29,734 nt of DNA from a virus: the IMG/VR virus record IMGVR_UViG_3300031857_000980, positions 1 to 29,734 of that record. One strand, written 5' to 3'. A program made the translations under genes and the position numbers. How positions within the stretch are numbered: position 1 is the stretch's first letter; each line of letters begins with the position of its first letter. The notes below the pieces were generated by a model. The model searched no databases and was not told where the DNA came from. It saw only the letters and a program-made list of their open reading frames with translations. Of this stretch, positions 9,566-18,100 are shown piece by piece.

Positions 9566-9570
9566 ATATG
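9559..9570 (-). promoter_or_regulatory. Variant CATATTTATATT box before the 2407-residue fibre gene
   Basis: Coding-strand TATTTATA core, 30 bases upstream of the ATG, immediately after the TAG stop of the upstream gene. The core is the same octamer as in the other boxes; the flanks differ. Confidence 0.4.
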
Positions 9571-9572
9571 AC

Positions 9573-12500
9573 CTACATCTTACGTATCATCGCTTTTATT
9601 GTATAACTCTCACCACTACCACTTTCCAATGCTTGAGCTATAACTTTACCAAACAAGTCCTTTTTGAAGATATTACCACGCTTTACACCCTTACCATGAC
9701 CTTTTTTATTGCTGGTAACGATATAATCACCAACATCTACTTTACCAGTAACCAAGATAGGTTCAGCACCTAATATAAGTGGTTCATCTTTACCATTCTT
9801 TACCACACCCATAACCAATTCATCTTCTTCTACTTTACTTGGTACACATTTATCGACTTCCCAACTTACTATAGTACCTGTTTGATATTCACCTAATCCA
9901 ACTGTTCTTAATCCAGTTTCAAACAAACCACCGATGGTTGATTGTGCTGCAAATATATCACTAAATCTGTTGCTTGGATTTCCAAGTGGGAATTTATTAT
10001 CTCCTACAGGAGCAATACTACCACTTACTTGTAGTTTATAAGCGGGTGTTGTACTACCAATACCGACGTTACCGTCACTGGTAATACGCATTTTTTCCGT
10101 CATACTGACACCTGTGTAAGTACGGAAAACTAAATGATATCCAGAAACACCGGCGATTTCACAATCACCATTATTCCAAGTTATATAATTACCTTGTGGT
10201 AAGTATATATTTCCAACAACAGAGAATTTTTGTACAGGACTTGTAGTGCCAATACCAACGTTACCATTCTTGTCCAACATCATTCTTTCAATGCCATTTG
10301 TAGAAAATGACATATAACCATCATATGCACCACCACCTCTATAATAATTTATACCTGAATTTAATGTGGTACTATAAAATAAACCTTGAACAAATGTCTT
10401 TGTATTAATTGTACTAGACCCAGAATTATAAGTTCTTAACTTAAAGTTTCCTTCAGTTGCATTAGTTAAATCAAATATAAAATTACCAGCACTCTTATAA
10501 GCAGTTAATGTTGCGGTTGGAACACTTGTACCAATACCAAGATTACCATTTGTATCAACTCTAACTACTTCACTACCTTGTATTTGAAAATATAAATAAG
10601 AACCACCTAAACCGAGTGGTTGATATGATGATGCAAATGTATTATCTACACCTTGAATCGTTGCACCTGTATTATCAATATTAAATCTAACACCTTTGGT
10701 TGCTGCATTTACACCAAATGCATATGCACTATTTGAACTACTTACATGAAGTCTTGCAGCAGGTACACTGGTACCAATACCAACGTTACCCGATGAATTT
10801 ATTACAAATTGATTTGTAAATGAACTATAAGCATTATTTGTTTGTAATATACGAAATGTACCGCCTTCTACATCAATCCAACGATTTGTAGTTCCACTTT
10901 GATCGCTTTCTCTGAATATTATTCCTGGCTGACTTGATTCTACTATAATTTTATTACTTGAACTAATAGTATTGTTAAAGAAAGAAATACCTTCTACATG
11001 TAATTTAGCAGTTGGACTGCTTGTACCAATACCAAGATTACCATTTGTATCTAATGTCATTCTGGTACTTCCATTGGTTTCAAATGCAAGTGCTGACGCA
11101 TCATTTGTACCCAATGTAGCGGTTGTACCAAAACTATTGCCACCTTGTTTAAAATATGAAGATAATTGTGGTATAGATCCACTAAAACTACCAGTAAAAT
11201 TTGTAGCCCATACATTGCCAACTACTCTCAACTTAGCATTTGGACTGGTCGATCCGATACCAACGTTACCTGTAGAATCGATTCTGAATTTTTCCGAACT
11301 ATAAATGTTAAATGTAATTGGTGCGCCATCTTCTGTTTGGGTTGTAAATCCACCTGTACCACGATATAGTATTAAACCTAAACCATTTTGACCAGAATTT
11401 CTTATTAATCGTAAGCCGTATGTAGTATATACAGTATCAGAAACTAAATTAATATACGATGGTCCGTCACTAGGTCTTTGATATCCTATAATTAATGATG
11501 AATCTTGTGGACTAACGCTTCTAATATAAACGGTTTCTATAAACTTTGCTGTACCTTCTACTTCTAATCGACTGACAGGAGTTGCTGTACCTATACCAAC
11601 CGATCCCCCAGCTGTTATTCTAACCTTTTCACTATTATTTACTGATAGTCCAATTGGATAATTATTGACCGTACCAAAGTAAGCGACATTGTTAAATGGA
11701 TTTATTTGTATTACAGTTGTACCATCACTTATAGCAAATTTAGTGGTTGGATTTGTGGTACCAATACCAACATTACCATTGACATCAATACGCATTCTTT
11801 CTTGGTTACGTAAAAAAGGACCAGAACCTACATTGAATGCCATATAATCATTACCATAAATTGCGGTGGTAATGCTATGTTTCATTATTCCACCATTAGC
11901 AAAACCAAGACCCACAACATTAGTACCAGCTCCACCAGAATTATTATCAATATATAAAGGATAAGCCGTACTACCTATACTTCCACTAACCACATGTAAT
12001 CTAGCCAATGGACTAGTAGTACCAATACCAATATTGTTGTTTAATTCGAATATAGGTGTAGTTGTATTACCAATCGTAGTTGAACCAGTAAATTTAACGA
12101 TTGTATTTGTCGTGCCACTAACCGAAACACTACTACCACTTGTACCACTAGATCCACTTGAAGCACTACTACCGCTTGTACCAGACGATCCACTTGAAGC
12201 ACTACTTCCGCTTGTACCACTAGATCCACTTGAAGCACTACTACCGCTTGTACCAGACGATCCACTTGAAGCACTACTACCGCTTGTACCACTAGATCCA
12301 CTTGAAGCACTACTACCGCTTGTACCAGACGATCCACTTGAAGCACTACTACCGCTTGTACCAGACGATCCACTTGAAGCACTACTACCGCTTGTACCAG
12401 ACGATCCACTTGAAGCACTACTACCGCTTGTACCAGACGATCCGCTTGAAGCACTACTTCCGCTTGTACCACTAGATCCACTTGAAGCACTACTACCGCT

Positions 12501-15116
12501 TGTACCAGACGATCCACTTGAAGCACTACTACCGCTTGTACCAGACGATCCACTTGAAGCACTAGATCCGCTTGTGCCGCTACTACCACTAGTTCCACTA
12601 CTACCACTAGTTCCACTACTTCCACTTGAAGCGCTAGATCCACTTGTGCCACTGCTACCGGCACTACCACCACTTCCACTTATTCCACTAGTACCACTAC
12701 TACCGGATGAACCGCTTGTACCAGAGCTACCAGATGAACCACTTGAAGCACTACTTCCACTGGTGCCGCTTGTGCCACTACTTCCAGATGTACCTGTCGA
12801 ACCACTACTGCCACTTGTTCCACTGCTACCGGTACTACCGCTAGATCCACTGGTACCACTACTTCCATTAATACCACTTGATCCAGCTGTACCTGATGTA
12901 CCACTATAACTCAATGCATAACTTGCAGTTAAAGCGGTCAATGCATAACTTGCTGTATTTGGATTTTGGCCAATGGGTACAACTACAACATTATTTGAAT
13001 TAAATCTTAATTGTGCTTGATTGTTTACAACATCGACTGTAAGAGGATATTGTTCAAAATAAAGACTACTGGTACTTAGATAGATATCTCTCCATTTTAG
13101 TGAAGGAGTACCTAGACTATAAAAGTTATTTTGGAAAGGTACTAGATTTTGTTTGACCCCAGCCAAATAACTAGCTGTAATAGCTCTACTGCTGGTTATT
13201 GGATAACTACTACCTGTAAATATACTGGTACCGCCATTTAAAGCATATATAGCCCAACTGGCTGTAATTGGATAACTACTACCTGTGATAAGATTTGCAC
13301 CACTACCGGAAATTATTCTTAATCCGCTACGAGCGGCTATAGCATAACCACTTTCATTTATAGGAAACGTTAAAGTAGCGGTATTATTGTTATTTAATAC
13401 GATATCTTGGGGTACTATTTGATTATAGTTTATATCGTATGCTTGTATCAATACTGGTCGAGTACCCAAATTATGATTGAATGTCCACGTACTACTACTT
13501 GTAAAAGTACCTACTACACTATTTGCCGGAGTACTACTGCCACTAACAACATTTATAGCCCAACTGGCTGTAATTGGATATAAACTACCTGTGTAAATAT
13601 TTGCTCCACCACCACCACTACCAGAAAATATTCTTAAACCACTACGTGTAGCAATTACAAAACCACTTTCAAGCGATGGAAAGCTGAGTGTGGCTGTATT
13701 GATATTATTTAGATAAACATTTGATGGTATGATTTGATTGTAGAAATAATCAAATGCTTGTATTACTACCAAACGAGAATTTAAACCGTGATTAAAAGTC
13801 CAAGTACTACTGCTTATAAACGTAGCAGTAACACTATTACCAACTGGAACATAACTCGCAGTAAGAGCATTTATAGCCCAGCTACTTGTTATAGGATATG
13901 TACTGCCAGTTAAAACTGTGCTACCACCATTTAAAGCATTTACCGCCCAACTACTTGTTATGTAATATGTTCCTTTAGCTAAACTACCACTAAAACTACC
14001 TGTAAAACTATTAGCATTTACACGATTTGTTACAATCAAACTACCAGTAATTTGGGTATTACTATTTATTTTTACAACCGAACCATTGTCTGTAATATTA
14101 CTATCACCAATTTGATTTCCATCAGTTGCTTTAGGAATATAATTGGTAGTAAGATTACCATTGTTATTTGGACCAAGTATAAATTTATTTTGACTATTGG
14201 TTGCGGTACTACCACTAACAAAGAAATAATTTCCTTGACTATCCCATAACATGCTACTCATGGCATTACTACCACTATCATGCATTTCCAAACCAGCAAA
14301 TCTCTTATATGGACTTAAAGCGTTTAATGTGATGATATTATCACCAATTATAACGTGGCTACTAGTAATAATTACATAACTAGCACTAAAAATAGTTGCG
14401 GTACCAGCTACATTTAAATTACCATCTATAAAAAGTGTACTTCCACTAAATCTTAAATCACTTTGTACAGTAGCACTATTACCATATCCATTATATGTAA
14501 TCACACCCTGCGGAGTAGATCCAGTTAACGCTAATAATCCACTACTACCGCTTGATCCAGCACTACCACTAGTACCACTAGTACCAGATGATCCACCAGT
14601 TCCACTACTTCCACTTGTACCACTTGATCCGGATGTACCACTACTACCACTACTACCGCTACTACCCGATGTACCACTTGATCCAGCACTTCCACTTGTA
14701 CCACTTGATCCACTACTACCGCTAGTACCACTACTTCCACTTGATCCGGATGTACCACTTGATCCAGCACTACCACTTGTACCGCTTGATCCAGCACTAC
14801 CACTTATACCGCTTGATCCAGCACTACCGCTAGTACCACTACTTCCACTTGTACCACTACTTCCACTACTTCCACTTGTACCACTTGATCCAGCACTACC
14901 ACTTGTACCACTACTTCCACTTGATCCTGACGTACCACTACTACCGGCTGTACCACTTGTGCCGCTTGATCCGTTTGCTCCGCCAATAGCTTTGTGAACT
15001 TGACCAGTTGTATTGTCGATTGATAAGAAAAAACCAGTTGGATTAGTGGTTAGGTTCGTAATGAATATAGAACCTGTTATACCTGGCGTTAAAATTTGCG
15101 GCGAATCAATTTTCAT
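9573..15116 (-). CDS. Tail fibre protein (1847 aa) with two collagen-like blocks, twin HNLG domains and a non-S74 C-terminal domain
   Basis: Fibre protein whose start MKIDSPQILTPGITGS parallels those at 25529 and 722. Residues 46-192 are 49 unbroken Gly-x-y triplets. A region of TASYA/TSSWA beta motifs follows (about 195-740), holding two homologous copies of a domain with TWTFNHxL, IQAxDxxxNQIxP and ESGxxIAxRSGLRI near residues 426-498 and 534-602. Residues about 739-996 are a second collagen-like block, then nine NVGIGT modules. The last 118 residues lack SDxRxK; instead they contain VSWEVDKCVP, TGKVDVGDYIVTS and FGKVIAQALESG, and are rich in Lys and Glu, unlike the Ser/Thr/Asn-rich rod. 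Such V-x-GDYI-V-T-S tails occur at the ends of other fibre proteins and may be an alternative chaperone or tip; that is inference. It ends in TAG, 32 bases before the next gene. Confidence 0.92.
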   Translation of the reverse strand: MKIDSPQILTPGITGSIFITNLTTNPTGFFLSIDNTTGQVHKAIGGANGSSGTSGTAGSSGTSGSSGSSGTSGSAGSSGTSGSSGSSGTSGSSGTSGSAGSSGISGSAGSSGTSGSAGSSGTSGSSGSSGTSGSSGSSGTSGSAGSSGTSGSSGSSGSSGTSGSSGTSGSSGTGGSSGTSGTSGSAGSSGSSGLLALTGSTPQGVITYNGYGNSATVQSDLRFSGSTLFIDGNLNVAGTATIFSASYVIITSSHVIIGDNIITLNALSPYKRFAGLEMHDSGSNAMSSMLWDSQGNYFFVSGSTATNSQNKFILGPNNNGNLTTNYIPKATDGNQIGDSNITDNGSVVKINSNTQITGSLIVTNRVNANSFTGSFSGSLAKGTYYITSSWAVNALNGGSTVLTGSTYPITSSWAINALTASYVPVGNSVTATFISSSTWTFNHGLNSRLVVIQAFDYFYNQIIPSNVYLNNINTATLSFPSLESGFVIATRSGLRIFSGSGGGGANIYTGSLYPITASWAINVVSGSSTPANSVVGTFTSSSTWTFNHNLGTRPVLIQAYDINYNQIVPQDIVLNNNNTATLTFPINESGYAIAARSGLRIISGSGANLITGSSYPITASWAIYALNGGTSIFTGSSYPITSSRAITASYLAGVKQNLVPFQNNFYSLGTPSLKWRDIYLSTSSLYFEQYPLTVDVVNNQAQLRFNSNNVVVVPIGQNPNTASYALTALTASYALSYSGTSGTAGSSGINGSSGTSGSSGSTGSSGTSGSSGSTGTSGSSGTSGTSGSSASSGSSGSSGTSGSSGSSGTSGISGSGGSAGSSGTSGSSASSGSSGTSGSSGTSGSSGTSGSSASSGSSGTSGSSASSGSSGTSGSSASSGSSGTSGSSASSGSSGTSGSSASSGSSGTSGSSASSGSSGTSGSSASSGSSGTSGSSASSGSSGTSGSSASSGSSGTSGSSASSGSSGTSGSSASSGSSGTSGSSASSGSSGTSGSSVSVSGTTNTIVKFTGSTTIGNTTTPIFELNNNIGIGTTSPLARLHVVSGSIGSTAYPLYIDNNSGGAGTNVVGLGFANGGIMKHSITTAIYGNDYMAFNVGSGPFLRNQERMRIDVNGNVGIGTTNPTTKFAISDGTTVIQINPFNNVAYFGTVNNYPIGLSVNNSEKVRITAGGSVGIGTATPVSRLEVEGTAKFIETVYIRSVSPQDSSLIIGYQRPSDGPSYINLVSDTVYTTYGLRLIRNSGQNGLGLILYRGTGGFTTQTEDGAPITFNIYSSEKFRIDSTGNVGIGSTSPNAKLRVVGNVWATNFTGSFSGSIPQLSSYFKQGGNSFGTTATLGTNDASALAFETNGSTRMTLDTNGNLGIGTSSPTAKLHVEGISFFNNTISSSNKIIVESSQPGIIFRESDQSGTTNRWIDVEGGTFRILQTNNAYSSFTNQFVINSSGNVGIGTSVPAARLHVSSSNSAYAFGVNAATKGVRFNIDNTGATIQGVDNTFASSYQPLGLGGSYLYFQIQGSEVVRVDTNGNLGIGTSVPTATLTAYKSAGNFIFDLTNATEGNFKLRTYNSGSSTINTKTFVQGLFYSTTLNSGINYYRGGGAYDGYMSFSTNGIERMMLDKNGNVGIGTTSPVQKFSVVGNIYLPQGNYITWNNGDCEIAGVSGYHLVFRTYTGVSMTEKMRITSDGNVGIGSTTPAYKLQVSGSIAPVGDNKFPLGNPSNRFSDIFAAQSTIGGLFETGLRTVGLGEYQTGTIVSWEVDKCVPSKVEEDELVMGVVKNGKDEPLILGAEPILVTGKVDVGDYIVTSNKKGHGKGVKRGNIFKKDLFGKVIAQALESGSGESYTIKAMIRKM
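9576..9929 (-). other. Charged C-terminal domain replacing S74 in the 1847-residue fibre
   Basis: Residues 1730-1847. It contains YQTGTIVSWEVDKCVPS, PILVTGKVDVGDYIVTS, GHGKGVKRG and FGKVIAQALESGSGESY. The Lys/Glu-rich composition contrasts with the rod. The V-x-G-x-V-x-x-G-D-Y-I pattern recalls beta-rich tails seen after other fibre rods, some with self-cleaving chaperone roles; no cleavage site can be named here. Confidence 0.6.
10020..12060 (-). repeat. NVGIGT module array (9 modules) of the 1847-residue fibre
   Basis: Nine copies by eye, from NIGIGTTSPLARLHVVSG to NVGIGSTTPAYKLQVSG. The segment between includes a QGGNSFGTTATLGTND module that is also present near the start of the 2407-residue fibre. 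Confidence 0.9.
12129..12902 (-). repeat. Second collagen-like block of the 1847-residue fibre (86 triplets)
   Basis: 258 residues in Gly-x-y phase, no proline. It is flanked upstream by TALTASYALSYS and downstream by SVSVSGTTNTIVKFT, nearly the same downstream flank as in the giant fibre (SVAVSGTTNTIVKFT). Confidence 0.93.
12157..12562 (-). repeat. 36-bp tandem repeat, 12 copies, encoding SSASSGSSGTSG
   Basis: The marker CTTGAAGCAC (plus strand) occurs 12 times from 12157 to 12553 at exactly 36-bp spacing. Each unit codes for GSS ASS GSS GTS, so every fourth triplet has Ala in place of Gly. Copies differ at only a few silent positions (ACCAGACGAT versus ACCACTAGAT). Confidence 0.95.
13310..13515 (-). 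other. HNLG-type beta domain, copy 2 (1847-residue fibre)
   Basis: Near residues 534-602: STWTFNHNLGTRPVLIQAYD, NYNQIVP, NTATLTFP, ESGYAIAARSGLRI. It is homologous to copy 1, and the two are separated by a short TGSxYPITASWAI linker. Confidence 0.8.
13622..13840 (-). other. HNLG-type beta domain, copy 1 (1847-residue fibre)
   Basis: Near residues 426-498: STWTFNHGLNSR, VVIQAFDYFYNQIIP, NTATLSFP, ESGFVIATRSGLRI. It is a small beta domain frequent in phage tail proteins and duplicated here at 13310-13515. Confidence 0.8.
14541..14981 (-). repeat. First collagen-like block of the 1847-residue fibre (49 triplets)
   Basis: Residues 46-192 read as unbroken Gly-x-y triplets, mainly GSS, GTS and GSA, with one GTG, one GIS and one GAN. 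No proline and no Gly replacement is present. Confidence 0.93.
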
Positions 15117-15119
15117 TCC

Positions 15120-15131
15120 TATATAAATAGT
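15120..15131 (-). promoter_or_regulatory. Conserved ACTATTTATATA box before the 1847-residue fibre gene
   Basis: It starts 15 bases before the ATG, the same spacing as for the giant fibre. A second, inverted copy (coding-strand CTATAAATAG, 15145-15154) lies just after the upstream stop codon and does match a T4-type late promoter in the correct orientation, about 29 bases before the ATG. Confidence 0.45.
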
Positions 15132-15153
15132 CTCTAATTACCAACTATTTATA
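15122..15153 (-). repeat. 10-bp perfect inverted repeat before the 1847-residue fibre gene
   Basis: Arms TATAAATAGT (15122-15131) and ACTATTTATA (15144-15153) with a 12-base loop. It lies between the TAA stop and the ATG. It is AT-only except one G-C pair and has no T-tract, so it does not look like a strong terminator. Confidence 0.55.
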
Positions 15154-15155
15154 GG

Positions 15156-18100
15156 TTATTTATTTACTTTTGACTTTAAATCATCAATTTCTATTTGTTG
15201 TTGTTTGACTATAGCACTCAATTCTTGTACTGCTTTAATCAAAGGTACCATCAAATTACCTGGGGTAGCTTCCAATTTATTAGGATTAGACTCATATACC
15301 AGATTCAAATATGTAGCATTTTCAGTTTCTTGTAGCTCTTTTAGTTCTTGAGCTATAAAACCAATTTGTGTTGCATCATCTTTTTTGCTACCGTCTCTGT
15401 TGCCATTAGGATACCACTCACGTTTATCCCACTTAAATGTCACAGGACGTAGTTTTTCAACAAATGATAAGCCTACTTGTACGTTATTTATATCAGTTTT
15501 ATCTCTAAAGTCTGATAGAGCGGTTATGGTGGTTACTTGACAACGTAGTGTAGCTACGGACGAATTACCCAGTGTTATTTCATTTGTAGCTGTAGCAGAT
15601 GAAGCGGCTGCTAAATAACCTATTATAGTTAGATTTGTACCAGTTGTTACAGCTGTACCCGCACCATATCCAACTGCGGTATTATTTGTACCACTTGTAG
15701 TACCTACCAATGCTCTAGCACCTACAGCAACATTAAATACGCCTGTATTATTAGCATATAATGCTCTGTAACCTATCGCAACACTTCCACTTGGTACTGC
15801 CGTAAATGGAAATGCTAATGGACCTTGTAAAGTATCAGTTCCTACCGCTACGTTTCTGTTGCCATGTAAGACGTAAATCATCGATGCGTGTCCTACAGCA
15901 GTATTATCTATCGCGCTTACTGTACCTCTCAATACACCATATCCGAAAGCAGAATTGTTGTTTCCGGTCGTATTTAAAGATAGAGCGTTAACACCTATTC
16001 CAAGGTTATTATTACCCGTGGTATTACTACCCAAAGAATTTCTGCCAAGAGCAACGTTTCCTTGACCAATTGTGTTGGTTTGTAAAGCATAAGTTCCGAA
16101 TGCAGTGTTCCAAATACCCGTTGTATTGCTTGACATTGCTTTATAACCAAATGCGCTATTATCTCTACCGGTAGTGTTTGTACTTAAAGCGTTGTAACCA
16201 AATGCACTATTAGTAACACCAACAGTATTAACTGCCAAAGCTCTGTAACCAAACGCACTATTACCTTTACCAGTAGTATTGCTATTTAATGCCTGATAAC
16301 CTACAGCTACATTTGATAATGGTTTTGTGTTAGATACATTTTTATTACCTCTACCCACTGTAATTTTATCGATAATTACATTGTAGTTACTAAATGCTTC
16401 GATTACAGGCAAACCTGTAATATCATTTACACTAAACAAACTACCGCTTAGATTGTCTGTTACTTCAAATAGTGTACCATTACCACCATCAACTTTGAAT
16501 ACACTTAGATTGCTACCACTAGCATAACTATGTAGTTTACTAATAGGAGTTAGTGTACCTACACCTACGTTACCACTACTATTGACCCACATTCTCTTGT
16601 TACCTTGACCATCGGCAAGTATGATAGTACTGCTTAGTGAACTTGATAAACCCGTAACATTAGCGCCAACTATTGTGTTGTAATTACCTGTGGTAATTCC
16701 TCTGCCAGCAGCAAAACCTATTGCGGTATTTAAAGTTCCTGTGGTTACTTCGTATAATGCTTGAGCGCCAAACGCACTATTACTATTTGTGGTATTAAAA
16801 TATAGTGCTTGGTCTCCCATAGCTGTATTATTTGTACCAACTTCATTACTATATAATGAATATAAACCAAATCCATTGTTTCTACTACCAGATGTATTTG
16901 ATCTTAAAGCTAAACGTCCTACAGCAGCATTATAATTACCAGTTGTATTTAAACTTAAAGCGCCTTGACCAACACCTACATTACAAAGACCAATTGTATT
17001 ATTTTGTAAAGCGGTATCACCTATAGCTACATTTAAAGCTCCTGTTGTATTATTAAGTAATGCTTTATAACCAAAAGAGCTATTTGCATAACCAAATGTA
17101 TTTGTATATAAAGATAAATATCCAAAACTGCTATTTCTATATCCTGTTGTGTTACTTTGTAGAGAACTACGACCAACTGCTGTATTATAATTACCTGTAG
17201 TATTATAATACATAGCGTTATAACCAATTGCTACGTTAGCAATACCAATAGTGTTATATCTTAAAGCATAATTACCAAACGCACTATTATTATAACCAGA
17301 AGTATTGCTTCTCAAACTAAATCTTCCAAATGCACTATTAGCTCCACCAGTGGTGTTACTTTGTAATGTATATGCACCAAATGCACTATTGCAATTACCG
17401 GTGGTATTATTTGCCATTGCCGATCTACCAATTGATGTATTGTCTTGACCAGCTGTATTTGATAATAAACTGTTAACACCGATAGATACATTATTTACGC
17501 CGGTAGTATTATTTGCTAATGATTGATGACCAATTGCTACGTTATTTTGTCCACTAGTATTGGATCCCATAGCACTTGTACCTATTGATACGTTCTGAAT
17601 ACCCGTAGTATTTAGAATTAAAGAGTCTCTACCTATAGCAATATTATTATTACCACCCGTGTTTGCATTTAATGTATTAACACCAATTGCTACGTTATTT
17701 CCACCTGTTGTATTATTATACAAACTACCATAACCTACACCCGTATTATTAATACCAGTTGTATTTGTATATAGTGAAGCGTAACCAATAGCTGTATTAT
17801 TTACGCCCGTTGTATTGCTGAATAATGTATATGTACCAAATGAACTATTAGCAGTACCTATCGTATTATTTTGTGAAGAACCTCTACCAACAGCCGTATT
17901 TAATCCACCTGTAGTATTATTTAACAAAGCATTGACACCTACTCCAGTATTGCTGTTACCTATTGTATTCTTTTGTAATGCATTCAAACCAAATGCACTA
18001 TTATTAAGGCCGACAGTATTTAATAATAGTGTATAATTACCAAATGCACTATTTCCTGTTCCACTAATGTTTGCATTCAATGCTTTATAACCAAATGCAC

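Noticed and set aside
12157-12562. CRISPR-like array with 36-bp period
   Set aside because: Units abut with no unique spacers and lie in an intact coding frame.
12034-12909. Plus-strand open frame rich in Pro, Leu and Val
   Set aside because: It is the antisense reading of the Gly-Ser-Ser collagen-like block; low-complexity repeats give long open antisense frames. The same applies to 19-555 and 24547-25335 on the plus strand and to Val/Gln-rich minus-strand frames in the same blocks.
15122-15153. Intrinsic terminator between the giant fibre and the next gene
   Set aside because: The stem is almost all A-T and is not followed by a T-tract on the coding strand; it runs directly into the next start codon.
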